A stretch of 64,000 nt of DNA. Origin: Pseudomonadota bacterium. GTDB lineage: Bacteria > Pseudomonadota > Gammaproteobacteria > Steroidobacterales > Steroidobacteraceae. A program made the position numbers and the translations under genes. The stretch spans positions 1 through 64,000 of the forward strand of contig JADJBE010000026.1 in the NCBI GenBank assembly GCA_016703895.1. The letters run 5' to 3'. The notes beneath the pieces were generated by a model, which saw only the letters and a list, made by a program, of their open reading frames with translations, made no database searches and was not told the origin of the DNA. Each line of letters begins with the position of its first letter. The first letter of the stretch is position 1. Below, piece by piece: positions 8,704-15,720 of this stretch.

Positions 8704-8889
8704 CGGGCGTCGGTGCACGAGCAGGCTGCCGCAGACTGAATCGGGCGCGCTGCGCGTGCCCTTGCCAGAGCGCGGGGCGCATCTTCCCCCTGGCGAAGTA
8801 GTTATATTGATAGGAAAACAGGAGCGCCCCGCGCTCTGGCTGCGGCGCCCTCCACAGCCTGCGGTAGCCTGCTCGTGCACTGACGCCCG
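8704..8889 (+). repeat. Structured repeat element, copy A (conserved loop, covarying stems)
   Basis: Seen directly: an outer inverted repeat of 31 nt (8704-8734 with 8859-8889; the only two differences are G-T, i.e. G-U in RNA), an inner perfect 16-bp stem (8765-8780 with 8824-8839) and a 43-nt apical loop (8781-8823) containing CTTCCCCCTGGCGAAGTAG. Joining segments 8742-8764 and 8840-8852 can also pair (GGGCGC with GCGCCC). Copy B at complement(10375-10556) has the same loop at 39 of 43 positions and the same joining segments, but unrelated stem sequences. The 328 nt between degS and the next gene hold only this element and a short plain stretch. It could be a 3'-UTR RNA or terminator, or a mobile DNA hairpin. 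Confidence 0.85.
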
Positions 8890-9019
8890 TAAATCTTGCG
8901 GCTATTTCGCGGTCTCGTCGTTGCAACTGGGACAAGGATCACGGCGCCAAGATCGAACTCTCCAGGCTTAGTTGTTAAGATAGCTCGCCTAACAGCTACG
9001 TCTCTTTGTGAGGCATATC

Positions 9020-9620
9020 ATGCTCGACGCACGGAATCCGTACGCGCCGCCGCAGGCGACGCTGGACCCGAACCGGATCCATACGGATTCTAGAGCTATG
9101 CGAGATGGAAAAGTCCTCGTTCTGGAGTACGACGCCGCGCCGCCACCGCGCTGTGTAAAGTGCAATGCGCCGGCTCTCGAGCCGATCAAGCCGAGGCGGC
9201 TTTACTGGCATCATCCCGGCTACTGCGCCATCATTTTTTTTCAACGTGATTGTCTACGCAATCATCGCCATGATCGTACGCAAGAAGGCGCGGGTCGCAC
9301 TCGGACTGTGCCAGGAGCACACGCGCAAGCGACGCATCGCCATTGGCCTGAGCTTTGCCGGCGTACTGGCCAGCATCCTATTGATCGGTTCTGCCATGGT
9401 GCTGTCGCCGGATTCACCGGAAGTGATTGCGGCAAGCGGCGCGCTGAGGCTACTGCCTGCGTTGATATTCGCGGTGGTCGGAACGCGCATTGCCTACCCG
9501 CAGCATATTTCCGCCACCCAGGTGCGACTCAAAGGCTGCGGCGAAGCATTCCTGAACAGCCTGCCCGACGTCTCAACACGGCCGAGCGATTGGTATGCGG
9601 CACGCGAAAAGCACGGTTGA
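9020..9620 (+). pseudogene. Small membrane protein of the NPYxPP type, frameshifted in a run of eight T
   Basis: Two frames combine into one ~199-residue protein: MLDARNPYAPPQATLDPN, a CVKCNAPA metal-site-like motif, RRLYWHHPGY, then after the T run FFNVIVYAIIAMIVRKKA, LCQEHTRKRR and two further hydrophobic stretches. The break lies at 9234-9241; removing one T restores a continuous frame (AIIFFNVIVY). The ATG at 9020 follows GTGAGG by 6 nt. I recognise the layout (N-terminal NPY-PP, paired Cys, RKLYWHHP-like motif, membrane helices) from uncharacterised proteobacterial proteins, but no function is known to me. It could be a true pseudogene, polymerase slippage, or a homopolymer sequencing error. 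Confidence 0.7.
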
Positions 9621-9662
9621 ACGCAGTTGTGACAATCACAATGCAGTGAGAACCGTGCCATT
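9611..9662 (+). terminator. Hairpin terminator after the NPYxPP gene
   Basis: GCACGGTT (9611-9618) pairs with AACCGTGC (9651-9658), and inside it TTGTGA-CAA-TCACAA (9627-9641) is a perfect inverted repeat. TTTT follows within four bases. The stem begins in the last codons of the gene. This looks like a factor-independent terminator between that gene and vapBC. The TTGTGA palindrome alone could also be an operator, but its 3-nt spacing does not fit CRP. Confidence 0.55.
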
Positions 9663-9667
9663 TTGGG

Positions 9668-9696
9668 TTGACGCCGTGGCCATGTCGCTTTACGAT
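9668..9696 (+). promoter_or_regulatory. Sigma-70-type promoter of vapBC
   Basis: TTGACG (9668-9673) and TACGAT (9691-9696) are separated by 17 bp, giving five and four matches to the consensus hexamers, about 24 nt before the vapB ATG. GGAGAAAC precedes the ATG as ribosome binding site. Function is inferred from match and spacing. Confidence 0.55.
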
Positions 9697-9719
9697 CTAA
9701 TGATCGATCGGAGAAACGT

Positions 9720-9926
9720 ATGACAACGGTCACTGTGTCGTCCAAATACCAGATCGTGATTCCACGTGCGATCCGCGAGTCGCTCGGCATTCGCGGGGGC
9801 ATGCGCTTGCATGCGCTCGAGTTTCGAGGACGACTGGAACTCGTCCCGGTGAAGTCGGCCCGAGACGCGCGAGGCTTTCTGCGTGGCATCGATACGACCG
9901 TGCCGCGCGACAAAGATAAAATATGA
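9720..9926 (+). CDS. vapB: VapB-type antitoxin, SpoVT/AbrB family
   Basis: This 68-residue protein is a swapped-hairpin AbrB DNA-binding domain (TTVTVSSKYQIVIPRAIRES then GIRGGMRLHALEF), followed by a short C-terminal tail (RGFLRGIDTTVPRDKDKI) that should block the toxin. Antitoxins of this kind usually bind their own promoter. The stop overlaps the vapC start by 4 nt (ATGA), typical of toxin-antitoxin pairs. Confidence 0.9.
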   Translation: MTTVTVSSKYQIVIPRAIRESLGIRGGMRLHALEFRGRLELVPVKSARDARGFLRGIDTTVPRDKDKI

Positions 9927-10300
9927 ATGTCGTCGACTCCTCCGGCTGGCTGGAGTACTTCGCCGACGGACCGAATGCCGCGCAGTTTGCCAAGCCCATT
10001 CGCGATACCGAAACGCTGCTCGTGCCGACCATTTCGATTTACGAAGTCTTCAAGCGAGTTGCCACGCAACGAGACGAAGATCTAGCACTCCAGGCGGTGG
10101 CGCAGATGGAGCAAGGTCGAGTAGTCGATCTGGATCGTGCAACGGCGCTCGCCGCGGCTCAATTGTCCATCGAGCTCAAACTACCGCTGGCCGATAGCGT
10201 GATGTTAGCCACCACAAAGCGCTTTGGCGCAACGTTTTGGACTCAGGATAGCGATTTCGCAGCAATTGAAGGCGTGAAATACTTCCAGCACCGCGCCTGA
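9923..10300 (+). CDS. vapC: VapC-type PIN-domain ribonuclease toxin
   Basis: This 125-residue PIN domain has the acidic residues expected for a Mg-dependent RNase: Asp5 (NVVDSSGWLEYF), Glu41 (SIYEVFKR), Asp91 (LPLADSVMLA) and Asp109/Asp111 (FWTQDSDFAAI). Such toxins cleave tRNA or rRNA when the antitoxin is lost. It is translationally coupled to vapB. The pair lies inside the 1.5-kb segment bracketed by the two structured repeats. Confidence 0.92.
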   Translation: MNVVDSSGWLEYFADGPNAAQFAKPIRDTETLLVPTISIYEVFKRVATQRDEDLALQAVAQMEQGRVVDLDRATALAAAQLSIELKLPLADSVMLATTKRFGATFWTQDSDFAAIEGVKYFQHRA

Positions 10301-10374
10301 CCGCCAGCCAGCTCGCACATGTCGAATCTGCGACTCTTCGATCACCTAACGGCGCGCTGCGGCAGTTAGCATGT

Positions 10375-10556
10375 CGGCGAGCGCATCGTCTGCGTCGCGG
10401 TGAACTGTCGAGGGCGCCGCAGTCCGGCTGGGGTGCGCTCCTGTTCCCCTAACAATCTAACTACTTCGCCAGGGGGAAGATGCGCACCCCAGCCGGACAA
10501 GGGCACGCGCAGCGCGCCCGACCCAGTTCACCGCGACGCAGCCGATGCGCTCGCCG
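10375..10556 (-). repeat. Structured repeat element, copy B (minus-strand orientation)
   Basis: Outer arms are 33 nt (10375-10407 with 10524-10556, one mismatch), the inner stem is a perfect 16 bp (10423-10438 with 10482-10497), and the loop is 43 nt (10439-10481). On the minus strand the loop matches copy A at 39 of 43 positions, and the flanking segments (23 nt before the inner stem and 13 nt after it) are identical to copy A. Neither stem resembles the stems of copy A. The element begins 25 nt after the murA stop, on the murA coding strand, as copy A does after degS. Short reading frames inside it are not considered genes. Confidence 0.85.
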
Positions 10557-10581
10557 GAAAACCCACAGCCACAACGCACCC

Positions 10582-11842
10582 TTAGTTAGGAACGCGCCGT
10601 ATTTGCGCCCCCAACTGCGCCAGCTTCTCCTCGATCGCTTCATAGCCACGATCGATATGGTAGATACGCTCTATATCGGTGCGGCCTTCGGCTACTAACC
10701 CTGCCAGCACCAGACTCGCGGATGCTCGCAGGTCGGTAGCCATGACGGGCGCGGCCGTCAACTTCGGCACGCCCTTGATGATCGCGGTATTGCCTTCGAG
10801 CCGGATCTCGGCGCCCATGCGGCGCATCTCCAGCATATGCATGAAACGATTCTCGAAAATTGTCTCGATGATCGTGCCAACACCATCGGCAATGGTATTG
10901 AGCGCCGCAAACTGTGCCTGCATATCGGTGGGGAAAGCGGGATACGGCGCGGTGCGCACGTCAACCGACTTCGGTCGCTTGCCGCGCATGTCCACCTCAA
11001 TCCAGTTGTCACCGACGCCCACCTTGACGCCCGCTTCTTGCAGTTTGCTAACCACTGCATCGAGATGGTCCGGGCAGGCGCGCTTGATGCGTACATTGCC
11101 GCCGGTCATGGCACCCGCGACCAAATAAGTCCCACCTTCGATTCGATCCGGGCAGCACTTCGTATTGAGTACCGTGCAACTTCTTGACGCCCTGCACGAT
11201 GATCTTGTCGGTTCCGGCGCCTTGGATACGAGCCCCCATCGCGATCAAAAAGTTGGCGAGATCCACCACTTCTGGCTCGCGCGCCGCGTTCTCGAGGACG
11301 GTTTCGCCGTCGGCAAGCACCGCCGCCATCAGTAGATTTTCAGTCCCTGTGACCGTGACGGTGTCGAGCACTAAACGAGCACCCTTGAGGCGCCCCGCTC
11401 GGGCGCGGATATAACCACCCTCGATACTGATATCCGCCCCCATCGCCTGCAGGCCGGCGACATGGATGTTGACCGGCCGCGCGCCGATGGCGCAGCCCCC
11501 GGGAAGCGATACATCCGCTGCACCAAACCGCGCGACCAGCGGACCGAGCACCAGGATAGAAGCGCGCATGGTCTTCACCAGTTCGTATGGCGCCACATAA
11601 TCGCGAATGGTGCTCGGATCGATCTCGATCTTCATGTGCTCATCGATCGTGACTGACACGCCCATACGGCCCAGCAGCTCGATCATGGTGGTGACATCAT
11701 GCAAATGCGGCACGTTGCCGATCGTCACCGGGTCGTCCGCTAACAAGGCCGCCGCAATGATCGGCAGCGTGGCATTCTTGGCACCCGACACACGCACCTC
11801 GCCCTCGAGCGGGATGCCACCTTGAATCTGCAGTTTGTCCAC
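10582..11842 (-). pseudogene. murA: UDP-N-acetylglucosamine enolpyruvyl transferase MurA, with a frameshift
   Basis: Together the two frames give a full ~419-residue MurA, which makes the first committed precursor of peptidoglycan. The first frame holds SGAKNATLPIIAA (Lys22, Asn23) and the catalytic loop GGCAIGARPVN (Cys117). The second runs from YLVAGAMTGGNVRIK to DRGYEAIEEKLAQLGAQIRR. The switch is at 11150-11152, where a run of three G (CCC in the coding strand) appears to have gained one base; removing it gives the expected EVLPDRIEGGTYLVAG. Because murA is normally essential and no second copy is visible here, a sequencing or assembly error is likely. It follows ibaG in the usual order. 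Confidence 0.93.
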
Positions 11843-11851
11843 GGTCTATCC

Positions 11852-12094
11852 TTACGCGCGCCGCGCCGCGTGCTCTTCTGGTGTCAGCGCCTCGATCGAC
11901 AGCGCGTGTATCTCCCGCCCCATCTTCTCGCCGAGGGTCTTATAGATGAGCTGATGGCGGGCGATCGGCCGCTTGCCGGCGAACTCGGCCGCGACCACCA
12001 AGGCCCCAAAATGGGTGTTGTCCTCGGATTGAACCTGGACGGTGGCGCCGGGCATGCCGGCGCGGATGAGATCGGCTACGACTTGTGGATTCAT
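11852..12094 (-). CDS. ibaG: BolA family protein IbaG
   Basis: This 80-residue protein is a BolA/IbaG domain: NPQVVADLIRAGMPGATVQV, DNTHFGALVVAAEFAGKRPI, RHQLIYKTLGEKMGREIHALSI. Proteins of this family pair with monothiol glutaredoxins to handle 2Fe-2S clusters. It sits just upstream of murA on the same strand with a 9-nt gap, the conserved ibaG-murA pair, and is divergent from kdsD over 34 nt. Confidence 0.92.
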   Translation of the reverse strand: MNPQVVADLIRAGMPGATVQVQSEDNTHFGALVVAAEFAGKRPIARHQLIYKTLGEKMGREIHALSIEALTPEEHAARRA

Positions 12095-12128
12095 GTTGCG
12101 ATATTAGCGCGGCCGGCGGGGCGGTATC

Positions 12129-13139
12129 ATGCGGACGATGGACAAAGCGCTGCGATCGACCGTGACAGACCAATCCCTGCTGGACTCGGGCCGCCGCGCG
12201 CTCGACATCGAGGCGCGGGCACTGACTGCGATGGCACCACGGCTGGAGGCGGCTTTTGCCGCAGCCTGCCGCCTGTGCATCGACTGCAGCGGGCGCGTGA
12301 TCGTCACGGGCATGGGCAAATCGGGGCATGTTGCGGGCAAGATCGCCGCAACACTGGCCAGCACCGGCACGGCGGCGTTTTATCTGCATCCGGCTGAAGC
12401 GAGTCATGGCGACATAGGCATGATCACGCGGGACGATGTCGTGCTGGCCCTGTCCTACTCTGGTGAGACACCGGAAGTGCTGCTGCTGCTGCCGCACGTG
12501 TCGCGGCTAGGCGCGCCGCTGATCGCGCTCACCGGCAGTCCCCAATCGACGCTGGCGCGCAATGCGGACGTGACGATCGATATCCGCGTCGCCGAAGAAG
12601 CCTGCCCACTCAATCTCGCGCCAACGGCGAGCACCACTGCGAGCCTTGCCATGGGCGACGCGCTCGCGGTGGCATTGCTGGAGGCCCGTGGCTTCACGGC
12701 GCAGGATTTCGCACGATCGCACCCCGGCGGCAGCCTGGGCCGCAAACTACTGCTGCATGTCAGGGACGTGATGCGCAAGGACGGCGAGTTGCCGGTGGTC
12801 GGCCCCACCACACTCCTCGCGGACGGCCTGATCGAAATGTCACGCAAGGGGCTCGGCATGACAGTCATCGTCAGCGACGATGCGGCACGTGAGGTCGTGG
12901 GCGTCTTTACCGACGGCGACCTGCGACGTACGTTCGACGGCCGCGTGAATGTCCATCAGACGCAAATGCAGGCCATCATGACCCGCGAGTTCAAGCGGAT
13001 CGGTCCGGATGAATTGGCTGCCGAAGCCGTGCACTTGATGGAAACGCACCGGATCACGGTGTTGCCGGTGATCGACGCCGCCAATCAACTCGTCGGCGCG
13101 CTCAACGTCCACGATTTGCTGCGCGCGGGCGTCGTCTGA
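12129..13139 (+). CDS. kdsD: D-arabinose 5-phosphate isomerase KdsD
   Basis: This 336-residue enzyme converts ribulose 5-phosphate to arabinose 5-phosphate, the first step to Kdo of LPS. The N-terminal SIS domain shows VIVTGMGKSGHVAGKIAATLAS, HPAEASHGDIGMI, LSYSGETPE and APTASTTASLAMGDALA; two CBS domains follow from about residue 210 (VRDVMRK and MQAIMTREF). ATG 12138 is an alternative start. The stop overlaps the kdsC start as TGATG, the first link in the LPS transport operon. Confidence 0.95.
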   Translation: MRTMDKALRSTVTDQSLLDSGRRALDIEARALTAMAPRLEAAFAAACRLCIDCSGRVIVTGMGKSGHVAGKIAATLASTGTAAFYLHPAEASHGDIGMITRDDVVLALSYSGETPEVLLLLPHVSRLGAPLIALTGSPQSTLARNADVTIDIRVAEEACPLNLAPTASTTASLAMGDALAVALLEARGFTAQDFARSHPGGSLGRKLLLHVRDVMRKDGELPVVGPTTLLADGLIEMSRKGLGMTVIVSDDAAREVVGVFTDGDLRRTFDGRVNVHQTQMQAIMTREFKRIGPDELAAEAVHLMETHRITVLPVIDAANQLVGALNVHDLLRAGVV

Positions 13140-13660
13140 TGGCCGCTATTGCGCGCGCGCTGCGTAGCCGTGCTGCGAAAGTGCGGCTGCTGATACTCGA
13201 CGTTGATGGCGTCATGACGGACGGCCGGCTGTACTACGGTAGTCGTGGCGAAGCGCTCAAAGTCTTTCACGTGCATGACGGCCACGGCATCAAACAACTA
13301 CTCAGTGCCGGCATCGACGTCGCCATCGTCTCGGGACGCCGGTCGGCAGCGGTAACACGCCGCGCGCGCGAGCTAGGCATCAAGTCTGTGCGGCAAGGCG
13401 TCGACGACAAGTTGGCAGTCGTGACTGCCCTGGCACAGCGTCGCCGTTTGAATCTGGCGCAATGCGCGTGCCTGGGAGACGACAGCCCGGACGTTGCGGT
13501 GATGCGCGCCGTCGGTCTGGCCGCCGCCGTGGCGGATGCGCATGGCGATGCGCTAGCCGCAGCGCATTTCGTTACGGACCGGCGTGGCGGCCAGGGTGCC
13601 GTGCGCGAACTATGCGATGTCTTGCTGGCACTGCGCACTGACCCGGCCCGCCGACGTTGA
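13139..13660 (+). CDS. kdsC: 3-deoxy-D-manno-octulosonate 8-phosphate phosphatase KdsC
   Basis: This 173-residue HAD phosphatase has the nucleophile motif LDVDGVMTDGRL (Asp21, Asp23), FHVHDGHGIKQL, the SGRRS motif and the late GDDSPDVAVM loop; it has no cap domain, as usual for KdsC tetramers. It removes phosphate from Kdo 8-phosphate. Its stop overlaps the lptC TTG start by 4 nt. Confidence 0.95.
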   Translation: MAAIARALRSRAAKVRLLILDVDGVMTDGRLYYGSRGEALKVFHVHDGHGIKQLLSAGIDVAIVSGRRSAAVTRRARELGIKSVRQGVDDKLAVVTALAQRRRLNLAQCACLGDDSPDVAVMRAVGLAAAVADAHGDALAAAHFVTDRRGGQGAVRELCDVLLALRTDPARRR

Positions 13661-14244
13661 TCTATCGCGTCGTCATCGTGGTCTTGATCGTGGCGCTCGT
13701 AGTCGGTGCGCTACTCATGACCAACCGAACGGATTCGCCCACTGAGCGCGCGGCCGACGAGCCCCTTTCAGAGCCCGGTTACGCGGCCCGCGACACCGAG
13801 GTCGTCGAGACGGGGGCGGATGGCCGCGAACTGTATCGACTCAAAGCGGAGCTGATTCGCCAACGCCCCGATGCCGGCATGATCGAACTTGAGCGGGTGC
13901 AGATGGACTACTCGCCGCCAACCGAGTCGACCAGCGCCCCGGACGGTGCCACGCCAGCCTTGTGGAAAGTCAGCGCCTTGCGGGGCGAGGTGCAGGAATC
14001 CGGCGAGCGGATTCGACTGTCGGGCAGCGTGAACGTCACCGGACCCATGCCAACCGCTGTACAAACTATCCGCCTCGATACGGAGTTGCTCGATATCCAG
14101 CCGCGCGAGCAGCTCATCACCACCGATGCGCCGGTGACGCTCACCTGGACCGGCCAACGCTTGAGCTCCGTGGGTATGATTGCGAATTTGAAGGACGAGA
14201 CCGTGCAGTTACAATCGAAGGTCAATGGCCGCTTCCTACCCTAA
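13657..14244 (+). CDS. lptC: LPS export protein LptC
   Basis: This 195-residue protein has one N-terminal membrane helix (VVIVVLIVALVVGALLM) and a periplasmic beta-jellyroll with repeats such as ELYRLKAELIRQRPDAGMI and LRGEVQESGERIRLSGSVNV. LptC links the LptB2FG transporter to the LptA bridge. The start is TTG, overlapping the kdsC stop. The 3' end overlaps lptA by 20 nt. Confidence 0.88.
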   Translation: MIYRVVIVVLIVALVVGALLMTNRTDSPTERAADEPLSEPGYAARDTEVVETGADGRELYRLKAELIRQRPDAGMIELERVQMDYSPPTESTSAPDGATPALWKVSALRGEVQESGERIRLSGSVNVTGPMPTAVQTIRLDTELLDIQPREQLITTDAPVTLTWTGQRLSSVGMIANLKDETVQLQSKVNGRFLP

Positions 14245-14938
14245 CGTCGCGGGCCCACAGGCTGCTGGCAAGTCGCTTGCGACAATCGCGCTGGTTGCAC
14301 TGTTGGCGTTGCCAGCCGGCCCGCACACCCGCGCCGCGCAGCGCACCGGGCCGATCGCGGTCGATGCGGCGTCCACCGAAGTGGACTATCGAAATAACGC
14401 CATCGTCCTGCGCGACGTCACCATTTCCCAAGGTGACATCCGCGTCGAAGCGACGGAAGCGCGGGCCGCGGGCGGTCTGAATTTCGAGAACAGCCGCTGG
14501 ACCTTTAGCGGCAATGTCCGCATCCGCGCGGAAGGCGGCAAGCTGACCTCCGACCAGGCGATCGTGTCGTTTGCCAACAATGCGATCAGCCGCGCCACGG
14601 TCACCGGCAAACCCGCGCACTTCGAGCAAGCCCGCGGCACGACGGCGGATATCGCGCGCGGCCGCGCCGAAACGATCATTTATGAGACGGCCGCCGGCAC
14701 GGTGAGTCTTCTCGATTCGGCCTGGCTGTCCGACGGCCGCAATGAGATTCGCGGCCAACGTCTCGTGTACAACATCCGCGAGCAGCGTGTGCAGGCGCGT
14801 GCACGGCCCAACGCCGCGCCGGGCGAACAGGGCCGCGTGCGGATCATCATTCAACCCGGTGCAGCGCCGCAGGGCACGCCGACCACCGAGCCGGTGCAAC
14901 CTTCGCCGCCGGCCGAGAGTAGCTCCCCAAAACCATGA
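14225..14938 (+). CDS. lptA: LPS transport periplasmic bridge protein LptA
   Basis: This 237-residue protein has a signal peptide ending near residue 38 (PAGPHTRAAQR) and an OstA/LptA beta-jellyroll: IAVDAASTEVDYRNNAIVLR, FSGNVRIRAEGGKLTSDQA, RGRAETIIYETAAGTVSLLD and a C-terminal Pro/Ser-rich tail. It polymerises into the bridge that carries LPS across the periplasm. GAAGG precedes the ATG inside the end of lptC. It overlaps lptB by 4 nt. Confidence 0.9.
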   Translation: MAASYPNVAGPQAAGKSLATIALVALLALPAGPHTRAAQRTGPIAVDAASTEVDYRNNAIVLRDVTISQGDIRVEATEARAAGGLNFENSRWTFSGNVRIRAEGGKLTSDQAIVSFANNAISRATVTGKPAHFEQARGTTADIARGRAETIIYETAAGTVSLLDSAWLSDGRNEIRGQRLVYNIREQRVQARARPNAAPGEQGRVRIIIQPGAAPQGTPTTEPVQPSPPAESSSPKP

Positions 14939-15660
14939 GCGTCTTGAAGGTTCGCCAACTCGCCAAGAGTTACAAGTCGCGCAAAGTGATCACCGATCTG
15001 TCGCTTGAGGTCGCCAGCGGCGAGACAGTTGGGTTGTTAGGCCCGAACGGCGCTGGCAAGACCACCGCGTTCTACATGATCGTGGGCCTGATCGCCGCTG
15101 ATGCTGGCAGCATCCATCTCGATGAGCTTGACCTGACAGAACTGCCGATGCACCGCCGCGCACGGGCGGGCATTGGCTATCTGCCGCAGGAAGCCTCGGT
15201 TTTTCGCAAGCTGTCGGTCGAGAACAACGTGCTCGCGATCCTCGAGACCCGCACGGACCTTGACGCGACGACGCGCCGCACCAGACTCGATGAGATCCTG
15301 TCTGAGCTACGCATCGACCACGTGCGCAAGAGCCTGGGTATCTCACTCTCGGGCGGCGAGCGTCGGCGGGTCGAAATTGCGCGGGCGCTGGCGGCGGAAC
15401 CGCGCTTCATCCTGCTGGACGAGCCATTTGCAGGGGTCGACCCCCTGTCCGTCATCGACATCCAGCGCATCATTGGGGAACTGACGGCCAAGGGCATCGG
15501 CGTGCTCATTACTGACCACAATGTCCGCGAAACGCTCGGGGTTTGCAGCCGCGCGTACATCGTTTCGGGCGGAATTGTGATCGCTGCCGGATCTGCCGAA
15601 GAAATCCTTGCCAACCCCCAAGTCCGCGATGTTTACTTGGGACAATCGTTCCGGCTCTAG
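14935..15660 (+). CDS. lptB: LPS export ABC transporter ATPase LptB
   Basis: This 241-residue ABC ATPase has Walker A GPNGAGKT (36-43), Q-loop YLPQEASVFRKLSV, signature LSGGERRRVEIARALA, Walker B ILLDEPFAGVDP and the switch histidine ITDHNVRETL. It powers extraction of LPS from the inner membrane with LptFG. The final arrangement kdsD-kdsC-lptC-lptA-lptB has overlaps at every junction. Confidence 0.96.
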   Translation: MSVLKVRQLAKSYKSRKVITDLSLEVASGETVGLLGPNGAGKTTAFYMIVGLIAADAGSIHLDELDLTELPMHRRARAGIGYLPQEASVFRKLSVENNVLAILETRTDLDATTRRTRLDEILSELRIDHVRKSLGISLSGGERRRVEIARALAAEPRFILLDEPFAGVDPLSVIDIQRIIGELTAKGIGVLITDHNVRETLGVCSRAYIVSGGIVIAAGSAEEILANPQVRDVYLGQSFRL

Positions 15661-15720
15661 CGCGCAGGGCGCTCGGCCAGAAAGCCACTGAAATCAACCA
15701 CTTGGGGTTCCAAGAGACCC

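Noticed and set aside
8666..8971. Open frames running through repeat copy A (both strands), and 10400-10585 through copy B
   Set aside because: They follow the conserved loop only, lack ribosome binding sites and show no family features, so they are by-products of the repeat.
9627..9641. TTGTGA-CAA-TCACAA as a CRP site
   Set aside because: CRP needs a 6-nt spacer between TGTGA and TCACA; here it is 3. The sequence is better explained as the inner part of a terminator hairpin.
8704..10556. Structured repeats as integron attC sites
   Set aside because: attC sites keep short conserved end boxes and vary in the loop; here the loop and joining segments are conserved and the stems vary. No integrase gene is in the window.
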